A stretch of 64,000 nucleotides of DNA from Bifidobacterium saguinibicoloris. GTDB taxonomy: Bacteria; Actinomycetota; Actinomycetes; Actinomycetales; Bifidobacteriaceae. A program made the translations under genes and the position numbers. Positions 8,897 through 17,359 of the stretch are shown here, one piece after another; positions within the stretch are counted from its first letter, which is position 1; every line of letters starts with the position of its first letter. Under the pieces are notes generated by a model, which searched no databases, was not told where the DNA came from, and worked only from the letters and a program-made list of their open reading frames with translations. The stretch spans positions 1-64,000 of the forward strand of contig NZ_JAHBBF010000006.1 of the NCBI RefSeq assembly GCF_019331725.1. Reading direction: 5' to 3'.

Positions 8897-10707
8897 TCAG
8901 CGCTTGCCGGCGTAGATCACGTTGTCGATGAGGTCGCGGTAGCGCTCGGTGATGGCCTCGCGGCGGGCCTTCATCGATGCGGTGACGAGTCCGTTGTCCT
9001 CGGTGAAGTCGTCGGGCACGATCTCGAATTTGCGGATCGACTCGGCTCGGGAGACCAGTTCGTCCGCCTTGTTGACGGCGCGTTCCACCTCCGCGTACAC
9101 GATGGGGTTGCGGGCCGCCTCGGCGAGGCTCGCGCATGGCGCGGCGCCCTGCGCCTCGAGCCATGTATTGGTCTCGGCGAGGTCGAGGGCGACGATCGCG
9201 GCGACGAACGGCTTGCGGTCGCCGACGACCACGCACTGGTTGACGACCGGGGAGGTCATCACCGACGCCTCCAGTTCGCCCGGGGAGACGTTCTTGCCGC
9301 CGGCGGTGATGATGAGGTCCTTCTTGCGGCCGGTCACGCTCACGAAGCCGTCATCGTCGAGCGATCCCAGATCGCCGGTGTGCAGCCAGCCGTCGACGAT
9401 CTGTTGCCTGGTGACCTCGGGATGGTTGTGGTAGCCGACGCATACCGCCGGGCTCTTGATGCACAGTTCGCCGTCCTCGGCGATGCCGACCGCGGTGCCC
9501 TGCATCGGCAGGCCGATGGTGCCGATGCGGTATCCGGTCGTGGGGTTGACGGTGGCGGGGGCGCAGGTCTCGGTCATGCCGTAGCCCTCGAGCAGCGGGA
9601 GGCCGATGCCGTTGAAGAAATGCGCGATCGACTTGTCGAGCGGGGCGCCGCCGCACACCGCATATTCGACGTGGCCTCCGAACACCTGCATGATCGACCG
9701 GTAGACGAGCCTGGAATACACCGCATGCTTGAGGTTCAGCCAGAACGGGATCGGCCCGGACTGCTGCGCCGCGCTCCACGCACGGGCCACGCCGGTCGCG
9801 CCGGCGAAGATGCGCCCCTTCAATCCGGCGCCGGCCTTCTGCGAGGCGGCGTTGTAGATCTTCTCGAAGATGCGGGGCACGGCGAGGATGAACGTCGGCT
9901 TGAACGCGGCGAAGTCGGACAGGATCGTCTTCAGGTTGCCGGACAGGCCCAGCGTGACGTTGCCGGCGAAGCAGAAGAACTGCATGTACCGGGCGAACAC
10001 GTGGGCGAGCGGCAGGAACAGCCACAGGCGGGCGTGTTCCGGCATCGCGATGTCCGGCATGGAGCGGACGCCGGAGTAGGTGATGAACAGGAAGTTGCCG
10101 TGGCTCAGCTCGACGCCCTTGGGCGTGCCGGTCGAACCGGACGTGTACACGATGGTGGCGAGGTCGGTGCCGTGCACCGCACGTTCCCGCTCGCGGAATT
10201 CAGCGTCGGTGACGGTCCTGCCGTACTCCTCGATGGTGTCGAGCGCTCCGAAGTCGATGACGTACACGTCGCCGAGATCGGGGCATTCGTCACGTACGGA
10301 CTCGATCTTGTCACGCTGCATGTCGTTCTCCGCGAACGCCATCCGCACCTTCGAATCGTTGAAGATCATGCTCACCTGCGTGGCCGAGTTCGTCTCATAC
10401 ACCGGCACGGTGAGCGCGCCGATGGACATGATGGCCATGTCGAGCGCCGTCCATTCCCAGCGGGTCCTGGAGATCACGGACACCGCGTCGCCGGGCATGA
10501 CGCCCCGGGCGATGAGCCCCTTGGCCAACGCGACGACCTTGTCCCTGAATCCGGCCGCGGTGAAGGACTCCCATGCGCCCGTCCGCGGGTCCTTGTACTC
10601 GACGAGCGAATCGTCCGCCTGCGTGCGGCGCGGTCCTCGAGAATCGAGAACAGGTTCCCGTCGGTGTCGATCGGCTGTTCCAGCGGCCTGAGATATTCCT
10701 TGATCAT
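8897..10707 (-). pseudogene. Second long-chain fatty acid-CoA ligase, interrupted by a -1 frameshift
   Basis: Read from the ATG at 10707 (MIKEYLRPLEQP) the frame encodes 29 matching residues to LEDRAAR (codon at 10621-10623), then runs out of frame. The rest of the enzyme continues in another frame from QADDSLVEYK to the stop at 8897, with motifs YTSGSTGTPKG, YGMTETCAP, TGDLGSLDDDG and GRKKDLIITAGGKNVSPGEL intact. Alignment with the neighbouring ligase (YADRAARMGDDPL) fits one lost base near 10621; restored length would be 603 aa. A shortened 543-aa product could start at ATG 10528 but would lack the N-terminal part. A sequencing error is equally possible. Confidence 0.8.
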
Positions 10708-10767
10708 GCGTGTTCCCCTATTGATGCTGTGGACGCCACCGATTGTAGTCCCTTGTCCCCGTGACGG

Positions 10768-11391
10768 TCATCGGTCGTACGGCTTCAACGCGATGCGCCG
10801 CGGGGTCGTCATGCCTTCCGGATCGATGTACCGCTCGCCTCCGCGACGCACGCCCCAGTGCAGGCACGCACCGTCGCAATGGTCGGAACGGTCCGCCACC
10901 TGCGCGAAGGGCGCTCCGCGCGTGACGGCCGCTCCGGCGCCGAGGTCGGTGACGGCGGGCTCGAAGCTGGAGACGAGGCCGTCATGCCGTATGCTCACCA
11001 CCTGCTTGCCGGCGACGTCCCCGGCGAAGGAGACGACGCCGTCGGCGGGCGCGAGGATCCGCTCCCCCGCTCCCGCCTCGAGGTCGACGCCCCGATGCCC
11101 GGCCATCCAAGGTTGTTCCGGTCCGTCGAATCCGCGTGCGACGCGCGCTTCGTCCAACGGCCAGGTCATCGCCGCGACGCACCCGTCCACGTCCTCTGGT
11201 TCGCCGGCGAAGGCCGGCCCCACGCCGTCACGCGTCAGCGCGATGCCGGTGGATGACAGCAGCGCGGACGCCGTCATCATGACGATGAGGCGACGCCGCA
11301 TGCGCACGTCGTCTCGTGAACGCCTGTTCCTCGCGTCGTGTTGCCGGACGGCGCGTCTGCGCCGTCTTCTCCGTTCGTATTCCCTGTCCAT
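10768..11391 (-). CDS. M23 family (LytM/lysostaphin-like) peptidase or peptidoglycan-binding relative
   Basis: The 207-aa product has an Arg-rich N terminus, a hydrophobic signal/anchor (about residues 33-53) and a C-terminal M23 fold with HRGVDLEAGAGERILAPADGVVSFAG. The second zinc motif reads CLHWGVRRG, so the first His of the usual HxH is Cys; a preceding His (DHCDGAC) may substitute, as in related actinobacterial proteins. It would act on the cell wall outside the membrane. Start 11391 follows GAAGGAGTCGGC. Confidence 0.82.
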   Translation of the reverse strand: MDREYERRRRRRRAVRQHDARNRRSRDDVRMRRRLIVMMTASALLSSTGIALTRDGVGPAFAGEPEDVDGCVAAMTWPLDEARVARGFDGPEQPWMAGHRGVDLEAGAGERILAPADGVVSFAGDVAGKQVVSIRHDGLVSSFEPAVTDLGAGAAVTRGAPFAQVADRSDHCDGACLHWGVRRGGERYIDPEGMTTPRRIALKPYDR

Positions 11392-11611
11392 GCCGACTCC
11401 TTCGTCCGTGGTCCATCCGTCGGCGTCGCGCCGTCGGATGCGCGGGGAGCGCTTGCCCGTCCGGTAGGCTCCTCGTGGTTCCACGATTCCAGTGACGATG
11501 AACCGGGTCCAGCCGCGCAGAGGAATGTGGATAGAGCCCCGATGAATCTTCACAATCGGGTGCGGCCGGACAACCGATGGCCGAGAGGCCGGGAGGATGA
11601 TCGCCGGAAAA

Positions 11612-11636
11612 CAAAAACCCCGCCAATCGGCGGGGT
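11612..11636 (-). terminator. Terminator of the tRNA cluster
   Basis: Stem CCCCGCC-AATC-GGCGGGG just after the last tRNA on the minus strand, followed there by TTTTTGTTTT. This is the clearest T-tract terminator in the window. Confidence 0.88.
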
Positions 11637-11640
11637 GACA

Positions 11641-11716
11641 TGGAGCGGACAACGGGACTCGAACCCGCGGTCTCAACCTTGGCAAGGTTGCGCTTTACCA
11701 ACTAAGCTATGTCCGC
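11641..11716 (-). tRNA. tRNA-Gly(GCC), with encoded CCA
   Basis: Cloverleaf on the minus strand: acceptor GCGGACA/TGTCCGC, anticodon stem-loop CAACC-TTGCCAA-GGTTG giving anticodon GCC, and T-arm GCGGG-TTCGAGT-CCCGT with normal T54-T55-C56. The CCA end is encoded at 11641-11643. Last gene of the five-tRNA cluster, directly before a terminator. Confidence 0.96.
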
Positions 11717-11749
11717 AGAGGATTCCCGCCGTGAGAAGCGGGATTCCAG

Positions 11750-11822
11750 TGGGCGATGTAGGAATCGAACCTACGACCCCTTCGGTGTGAACGAAGTGCG
11801 CTAGCCGCTGCGCCAATCGCCC
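11750..11822 (-). tRNA. tRNA-Val(CAC)
   Basis: Acceptor GGGCGAT/ATCGCCC, anticodon stem-loop CTTCG-TTCACAC-CGAAG with anticodon CAC, T-loop TTCGATT. CCA is not encoded. A small inverted repeat (ATTCCCGC/GCGGGAT) fills the spacer to the next tRNA. Confidence 0.95.
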
Positions 11823-11868
11823 CTGCGATGATATTCAGTTATCGGATACCGGACCCTATCGGTCCGAG

Positions 11869-11940
11869 TGGGCGATACAAGATTCGAACTTGTGACCCCT
11901 TCCGTGTCAGGGAAGTGCGCTACCTCTGCGCCAACCGCCC
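11869..11940 (-). tRNA. tRNA-Val(GAC)
   Basis: Acceptor GGGCGGT/ATCGCCC with one G-U pair, anticodon stem-loop CTTCC-CTGACAC-GGAAG with anticodon GAC, T-loop TTCGAAT. CCA is not encoded. Together with the CAC copy it covers valine codons favoured in GC-rich genes. Confidence 0.95.
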
Positions 11941-11978
11941 GGGTCATGCTCTTCCGGCCGTATCACCGGCCGTCCGAG

Positions 11979-12049
11979 AGGTGGGTACGAGAGTCGAACT
12001 CGTCTATACGGCTTTGCAGGCCGCTGCCTAACCGCTTGGCTAACCCACC
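11979..12049 (-). tRNA. tRNA-Cys(GCA)
   Basis: Acceptor GGTGGGT/ACCCACC, anticodon stem-loop GCGGC-CTGCAAA-GCCGT with anticodon GCA, T-loop TTCGACT and U as discriminator base, which is the cysteine identity element. CCA is not encoded. Confidence 0.95.
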
Positions 12050-12077
12050 GTAAGGTCGTCAACTCTTCGGACCTTAG

Positions 12078-12150
12078 AGCGGACAACGGGACTCGGACCC
12101 GCGGTCTCAACCTTGGCAAGGTTGCGCTTTACCAACTAAGCTATGTCCGC
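12078..12150 (-). tRNA. tRNA-Gly(GCC), second copy with altered T-loop
   Basis: Same 73-base body as the copy at 11644-11716 except for one visible change: the T-arm reads GCGGG-TCCGAGT-CCCGT, so the near-universal T55 (pseudouridine 55) is C. The encoded CCA of the other copy is also missing (CTA instead). Acceptor, D-arm and anticodon loop are intact. It may be a functional variant, a decaying duplicate, or a copy with a non-translational role. It is the first gene of the cluster. Confidence 0.85.
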
Positions 12151-12316
12151 ACGCGGTCTCGACGGTCATCGCCGCCGAAGCACGAGGCACTACTATAACG
12201 ACGTCGCACGGTTTTGCCAAACACGGCGTGTCGCACGCCCGGAACGACGCACGCCCATGGCGAAAAACCGGCGGAATGACGCCGCACCGCGGCACCGGCA
12301 CATTATCGTAGGAGGC

Positions 12317-13177
12317 ATGAGTGAGGAACGAGTCGAAGGACGGCGCGTCCTGATCGCGGCATTCGACGGATGGAACGACGCCTGCCAGTCGGCGACGAAT
12401 GTGATCCGTCATCTGGTGGATCGGTATGACGCCCGGGAGATCCGGCACATCAGCTGCGACGGATACTACGACTATCAGGTGTCGCGTCCGATGCTGTGCC
12501 GGGTGACCGGACGGCCGCGCATCATCTGGCCGCAGACGACGTTCTACGAAATCGAGCTCTCCCCCGACCGGGTCGTCTACGCGCAGATCGCACCCGAACC
12601 CAACTACCGGTGGCGCGAATACTGCCGCCAGAGCCTGCGCATCGCCGACGAACTCGACGTGGACCGCATCATCACGCTCGGCTCGATGTACGCCGACTGC
12701 CCGCACACGCGTCCGCTCCCGGTGGATGTGACGCACGGCGGATACGCGGCCGACCGTCCCGACGGGTCCTGCGCCTGCGGCGAATCGGACACGGAAGGAT
12801 ACACGGGCCCCGTGGGCATCCCCACCGTGCTGGACGACATGGCCCGTGAGCAATCGTTCGACACCGCCTCCATCTGGGTGTCCATCCCCCAGTATGCCGG
12901 CTCCGACGATTGCCCGCAGGCCACACTCTCCCTGCTGCACGCCCTCGAACGGGAGATGGGGACCTCTCTCGACGCCGGTTCCCTGAACGAACGAGCGGAC
13001 GCATGGAGGGCCAAGGTCACGATGCTCACGCGCTGCAGCGACCAGCTCGCCGAATACGTGCGGCATCTCGAACGTGACCGGGATGCCGCCGACAGGGCCC
13101 GTCACGACGTCGGGGACGCCACGGGCCGGGCCGAACAGCTCGTCAGGGAGACGGAGGACTTCCTGAAGAACCTATGA
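12317..13177 (+). CDS. PAC2 family protein
   Basis: The 286-aa product opens with VLIAAFDGWNDACQSATNVIRHL, the PAC2 (proteasome assembly chaperone 2-like) N-terminal signature of actinobacterial proteins, and continues with IIWPQTTFYEIEL and ITLGSMYADCPHTRPLPVDVTH. The last 60 residues look helical and charged. In actinobacteria with proteasomes, relatives are thought to be assembly factors; here the role is unknown. The ATG at 12317 is preceded by AGGAGG at very short spacing; an in-frame ATG at 12257 lacks a ribosome site. Confidence 0.85.
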   Translation: MSEERVEGRRVLIAAFDGWNDACQSATNVIRHLVDRYDAREIRHISCDGYYDYQVSRPMLCRVTGRPRIIWPQTTFYEIELSPDRVVYAQIAPEPNYRWREYCRQSLRIADELDVDRIITLGSMYADCPHTRPLPVDVTHGGYAADRPDGSCACGESDTEGYTGPVGIPTVLDDMAREQSFDTASIWVSIPQYAGSDDCPQATLSLLHALEREMGTSLDAGSLNERADAWRAKVTMLTRCSDQLAEYVRHLERDRDAADRARHDVGDATGRAEQLVRETEDFLKNL

Positions 13178-13234
13178 CCATACCGCGGGAGACCATCACG
13201 CGGCCCGCCGCGACCGCCATCCCGGCGGCGTGCC

Positions 13235-14026
13235 TCATCCCAGCAGCGAACGGCACATGGACCGGTATTCGCTGACGTAGCCGCCGCCGAAGAAGACGCA
13301 GTGCCCCGCGATCGGATAGAGCCGCCACAGCGTCATGCGCTCCTCCCATCCGGCCTTCAGCGGATGGACGGACTGGTATCCGTCGAGGATGTCGCGCAGA
13401 TAGGTCATACCGAACAGGCCAAGCATCGCAAGGTCCTCCTCGCGGTGGCCGCCATGCGCCGCGGGGTCGATGAGCACCGCCTCGCTGAAGCCGCGGTCGG
13501 CGGTCCACATCACGTTGCCGCTCCAGAGGTCGCCGTGCACGCGCGCCGGCTTGTCGTCCGCGGCGCGGCCGAGCAGGTCGGGCAGGGCGTCGACGACGCG
13601 CTGTGTGAGTTCCATGTCGTGCTTGTCGAGTTCGCCGCGACGCATGCCGAGTTCGACCATCGGCAGCAGACGGCCTTCGGCGAAATAGGTGGCGGGATCG
13701 TCCCACGCGCCGGTGTCCATCGGCACCGGATCCTGCAGCGGCCCGAAGTAGCAGGTGCCGTCGTAGCCTGCGGGCGCGGAACCGAAATGCGGGGCGCCGG
13801 CATCATGCATGCGGGCGAGCGCGGCGCCGAAGTCATGCGCCGCCTTGACCGTCGGCATGGCGGAATGCACCTTCTCGATGTCGAGGTATCCATCTCCCCA
13901 TCCGATCACCTGCACCACGCGGGGACCGCCCTGCGCCATGGCCTCGCCGAGCCACTGCAGCCCCCTCCCCTCGCATTCGAAGAAACCCTTCGGCGCGAAC
14001 GCCCTGCTCTTGCGGTACTTGTCCAT
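13235..14026 (-). CDS. Fructosamine kinase family protein
   Basis: A 263-aa aminoglycoside-phosphotransferase-fold protein. The catalytic loop VHGDLWSGNVMW (about residue 161) and the following LIDPAAHGGHREEDLAMLGLFG metal-binding segment match fructosamine-3-kinases, which phosphorylate glycated amines for removal. The N-terminal lobe is short: about 25 residues precede what aligns with the region after the ATP-lysine, so nucleotide binding may be atypical. Start ATG 14026 follows AAGGAG. Convergent with the PAC2 gene. Confidence 0.85.
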   Translation of the reverse strand: MDKYRKSRAFAPKGFFECEGRGLQWLGEAMAQGGPRVVQVIGWGDGYLDIEKVHSAMPTVKAAHDFGAALARMHDAGAPHFGSAPAGYDGTCYFGPLQDPVPMDTGAWDDPATYFAEGRLLPMVELGMRRGELDKHDMELTQRVVDALPDLLGRAADDKPARVHGDLWSGNVMWTADRGFSEAVLIDPAAHGGHREEDLAMLGLFGMTYLRDILDGYQSVHPLKAGWEERMTLWRLYPIAGHCVFFGGGYVSEYRSMCRSLLG

Positions 14027-14246
14027 GAAACGCTCCTTCAACGCATTGCCGCGGCGATCCGCCCAGCATCGGAATCGGCATCGGCACGGCGGCCCCACCG
14101 ATGGCCTCATTGTGTGCATTGTGCAAGACATCCGCCGGCGACGCCCGGCGCAAGCGTGGTCTTAGGCCCCATTGAGTACAGTGGGCAGGGCAATCGATGA
14201 AATCGTCGCACCCGATACATGTATATCCACTGAGGTTGGAAGGGTT

Positions 14247-15167
14247 ATGAATTTCTTTCAGGCTATATTCCTCGGCTTCGTCCAGGCGTTGACCGAGTAT
14301 CTGCCGGTGTCGTCCAGCGCGCATATCCGGATCATCGGCGATCTGATGATCGGCTCCGATCCGGGCGCCGCGTTCACCGCCATCATCCAGCTGGGCACGG
14401 AACTGGCGGTGATCCTGTTCTACCGCCGCGACATCATCCGCATCCTGGGCGCATGGTTCGGCTCCCTGTTCGGCAAGGAAGGGACCGACATCAGGTCCCG
14501 TCTCGGCGCGAAGAACCCGGACACGCAGATGGGATGGTTCATCATCATCGGCACGCTGCCGATCCTCGTGGCGGGACTGCTGTTCAAGGACATGATCGAG
14601 ACGACGCTGCGCAACCTGTGGATCACGGTCACCGTGCTCGCCGTGTTCGGCGTGCTGCTGTGGATCTTCGACGCCCGCTCCAAGCAGGTCAAGACCATGA
14701 AGCAGATGACCGTCAAGGATGCGCTCCTGTTCGGCGTCGGTCAGATGCTCGCCCTGATTCCGGGCGTCTCCCGCTCCGGCGGCACCATCACGTTCGGCCG
14801 TGCGATGGGCTACACGCGCGAGGATGCCGTGCGCGTGAGCTTCCTCATGGCGATTCCCGCCGTGTTCGGCGCCGGGATTCTCGAATCGGTGTCCGCCATC
14901 AAGGACGTCAGCGCGTGCGACGGCGGCGACGTGAAGGCGTGCGCGGCCATCGGCGGCGCCGATGTCTGGCCCGGCTGGGGCCCGACGATCGCTGCCACCG
15001 TCGTCGCGTTCTTCATCGGCTACATCGTGATCATCGGCTTCCTGAAGTTCGTGAGCACGTTCTCCTACAAGGCGTTCGCCATCTACCGCATCGCGCTGGC
15101 CGTCGTCGTAGCGCTGCTGCTGATCACCGGCGTGCTGCCCGCGATCGATCCGTCGGTGGCCGGCTGA
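14247..15167 (+). CDS. uppP: Undecaprenyl-diphosphatase
   Basis: BacA-type integral membrane phosphatase (306 aa) that recycles undecaprenyl pyrophosphate released during cell wall synthesis; it also lowers bacitracin sensitivity. Both signature motifs are present: LTEYLPVSSSAH near residue 14 and LIPGVSRSGGTIT near residue 170, with about eight hydrophobic helices. Start at 14247 follows GGAAGG; the open frame extends upstream to 14172 without a better start. A strong hairpin follows the stop. Confidence 0.96.
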   Translation: MNFFQAIFLGFVQALTEYLPVSSSAHIRIIGDLMIGSDPGAAFTAIIQLGTELAVILFYRRDIIRILGAWFGSLFGKEGTDIRSRLGAKNPDTQMGWFIIIGTLPILVAGLLFKDMIETTLRNLWITVTVLAVFGVLLWIFDARSKQVKTMKQMTVKDALLFGVGQMLALIPGVSRSGGTITFGRAMGYTREDAVRVSFLMAIPAVFGAGILESVSAIKDVSACDGGDVKACAAIGGADVWPGWGPTIAATVVAFFIGYIVIIGFLKFVSTFSYKAFAIYRIALAVVVALLLITGVLPAIDPSVAG

Positions 15168-15207
15168 CGGCCCCGTTCCCGAGCGGGCGGAACCGAAACC
15201 TGGTCTG

Positions 15208-15253
15208 AAGGGGCGTCGCCTCCGATCCATCCCGATCGGAGGCGACGTCCCTT
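15208..15253 (+). terminator. Terminator downstream of uppP
   Basis: A 20-bp stem with one G-T pair (AAGGGGCGTCGCCTCCGATC and its complement) and a six-base loop, 41 bases after the uppP stop. Confidence 0.85.
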
Positions 15254-15428
15254 CCCTGTTTCCGGACGGAATAGGAGGACGGGACGGAAGGACGGGATAG
15301 CACCCGAAACAACCGACGGACCATGCCTCGGAACGGCCGGAAAACGAGAATCACACCAAAAATGGCCAAAAATGACCACATAGTGACAACCTCACCATAA
15401 TATGGGGGCATAGTTTTATCACGGGGGT

Positions 15429-16064
15429 ATGAGCAACTTTCATACGAAGAATCAGAGGCCACAGCAACAATCCACCACCCCCGAACATGGAGGCAACCCC
15501 GATAGGTACGCCGACGGTAGACGACGCGTGTTCCCACCGAATCTGAAGACACCGACGTCGGAGGACCTCGAGGACCTCGATGCCATGTACGCCGACCCGC
15601 GAACATGGTGGAATCTCCCGGGACTGCCCGACACCGACATCGTCCGGACCAGGCGTCGTCTCGACGCATGGATCGAGGATTGGGAGCGGGACCACATCGG
15701 ATACTGGATCGCACGCACCCCGTCCGGCATGTTCGTCGGCGCCGGCGGCATCCGCCGCGTCGGCCGGGCATGGAACCTGCGCTTCTGGATCATGCCCGGA
15801 CAATGGCATCACGGATACGCCACCTACATCGCCGAATGGGCGCTGAAGGCGGCACGACACTTCGACGGCGACGCCCCGGTCTTCATGAACACGCTGTCAC
15901 GCAACCACACCGCCCATCTCATCGCCGACCGGCTGGGATTCGTAGACGTGCGCAACGACTTCGACGCCGCCGCACAGGATGACGCGCCGCGGCGGATCTA
16001 CGCCGACCGACCGGTGACCGAACAGGACATCATCGACTATCTCGGTCGCGACATCCGTCTATGA
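15429..16064 (+). CDS. GNAT family N-acetyltransferase
   Basis: The 211-aa product resembles RimJ/RimL-like acetyltransferases: YWIARTPSGMFVGAGGIRRVG (strands 2-3), the acceptor strand WNLRFWIMPGQWHHGYATYIAEWAL with acetyl-CoA loop, and SRNHTAHLIADRLGFVDV near the C terminus. The first 40 residues are polar and probably disordered. The leader (about 15340-15428) is clearly more AT-rich than its surroundings and holds two near copies of CCAAAAATG. Substrate unknown. Start at ATG 15429 behind a G-rich site. Confidence 0.82.
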   Translation: MSNFHTKNQRPQQQSTTPEHGGNPDRYADGRRRVFPPNLKTPTSEDLEDLDAMYADPRTWWNLPGLPDTDIVRTRRRLDAWIEDWERDHIGYWIARTPSGMFVGAGGIRRVGRAWNLRFWIMPGQWHHGYATYIAEWALKAARHFDGDAPVFMNTLSRNHTAHLIADRLGFVDVRNDFDAAAQDDAPRRIYADRPVTEQDIIDYLGRDIRL

Positions 16065-16076
16065 CCCGATGCCATA

Positions 16077-16128
16077 GATGCGGATGGGCCGCCTTCCCGC
16101 ATTCGCGGGAAGGCGGCCCATCCGCATC
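16077..16128. terminator. Strong bidirectional terminator between acetyltransferase and dnaJ
   Basis: A perfect 24-bp stem around the loop ATTC, located between two convergent genes 12 and 13 bases from their stops. Confidence 0.92.
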
Positions 16129-16141
16129 TTCCGATCATCGC

Positions 16142-17299
16142 TCAGCTCAACGCGTCCTTCAGCTTGCTGAAGAAGCCTTTCCTGCCGCCGGCGGCGCCAG
16201 AGGCAGGGCGCGAGCTCTGCGCCACATGGGAGGCGTCGCCGTCGTGCGATTCGGAGAAGCGGGTGATGAGGTCCCGCTCCTCATCGTTGAGCCTGGTGGG
16301 AATCTCCACGGCGATGTGCGCGACGAGGTCCCCGCGCTGTTCGGGGTCGCGCAGCTTGGCCACACCGAGCCCCTTGAGGGTGACGGTGTCCTCGGGCTGG
16401 CACCCCGCCGGCACGCTTACGGTGCGCTTGCCGTCGAACGTGTCGATCTCCAGGTCATGGCCGAGCACGGCCCAGCTCATCGGCACGCGCACCCAGCAGT
16501 GGAGGTCGTCGCCGTCACGGGTGAAGCGCTTGTCGGACTTGATGCGGATGTCGACGTACAGGTCGCCCGCCGGGCCGCCTCCCTCGCCGACCTCTCCCTG
16601 GTTGGCCAAACGGATGCGGGAGTCGTCACGGATGCCCGCGGGCACCTTCACGCCTACGTTGCGGGTGACGCGGACGCGGCCATGCCCCATGCAGGAGGGG
16701 CACGGCTTGCCGATGACGTCGCCATGTCCCTCGCAGCGCTCGCACGGCGCGGAGGTCATCATCTGCCCGAGCATGGTGCGCACCACCTTCTGACGGAAGC
16801 CGCTGCCGTGGCAGTCAGGGCACGGCGTGGGCCTCGAGCCGTCCGCCGACCCAGATCCGGAGCAGTCGGGGCACAGTCCGAAGGTGGTGACGCGCACCTG
16901 TTCGGTGCCGCCGAACACGGCGGTCCTGAGGTCGATGCTCATGCTGGCCAGCGCGTCGCGGCCGGGCTGCGTGCGCGGCGTGGGGCCCTGCGATCCGCCG
17001 CCGAACGCGCCGCCGAAGAACGTGCTGAACACGTCGCCCATGTCGCCCATGCCGAAGCCGCCCTGGCCGAAGCCCGCACCGGCGTTCGGATCGTTGGGGT
17101 CGACGCCGGAATCGTACATGCGCCGCTTGTCAGGATCGCTCAGCACCTCGTAGGCGTTGTTGACCTCCTTGAACTTGTCCTCGAACTCGGGTCCGGCGAT
17201 GTCGGGATGGTATTTGCGGCTCATCTTGCGATAGGCCTTCTTGATTTCCTCTTCGCTCGCGGTGCGTTCGACGCCCAGCACCTCGTAGTAGTCTGCCAC
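16142..17299 (-). CDS. dnaJ: Chaperone protein DnaJ
   Basis: Type I J-protein (385 aa), co-chaperone of DnaK. The J domain covers residues 1-68 with HPD in KYHPDIAG; a Gly/Phe-rich linker follows (about 75-120, [13 protein letters not shown]); four CxxCxGxG zinc repeats follow ([32 protein letters not shown]); then the C-terminal substrate domains. GTG start at 17299. Sixty bases after hrcA, so co-transcribed under the CIRCE operator. This arrangement suits the DnaJ2 paralogue of bifidobacteria, DnaJ1 usually being with dnaK. Confidence 0.96.
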   Translation of the reverse strand: MADYYEVLGVERTASEEEIKKAYRKMSRKYHPDIAGPEFEDKFKEVNNAYEVLSDPDKRRMYDSGVDPNDPNAGAGFGQGGFGMGDMGDVFSTFFGGAFGGGSQGPTPRTQPGRDALASMSIDLRTAVFGGTEQVRVTTFGLCPDCSGSGSADGSRPTPCPDCHGSGFRQKVVRTMLGQMMTSAPCERCEGHGDVIGKPCPSCMGHGRVRVTRNVGVKVPAGIRDDSRIRLANQGEVGEGGGPAGDLYVDIRIKSDKRFTRDGDDLHCWVRVPMSWAVLGHDLEIDTFDGKRTVSVPAGCQPEDTVTLKGLGVAKLRDPEQRGDLVAHIAVEIPTRLNDEERDLITRFSESHDGDASHVAQSSRPASGAAGGRKGFFSKLKDALS

Positions 17300-17359
17300 G
17301 GTTCGTTCGGTCCTTTATTTCAGTTGGTTGCTAGCGGGTTATTGTGCCATAAGGCGAGG

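Noticed and set aside
11641..12150. Possible phage attachment site or duplication junction formed by the two 76-base Gly tRNA copies
   Set aside because: The interval holds only tRNA genes, with no integrase or foreign-looking DNA; a simple tRNA duplication is enough.
15340..15428. Horizontal transfer boundary at the AT-rich leader of the acetyltransferase gene
   Set aside because: The gene itself has the same GC-rich codon use as its neighbours and sits between normal core genes; the AT-rich stretch is more likely a promoter.
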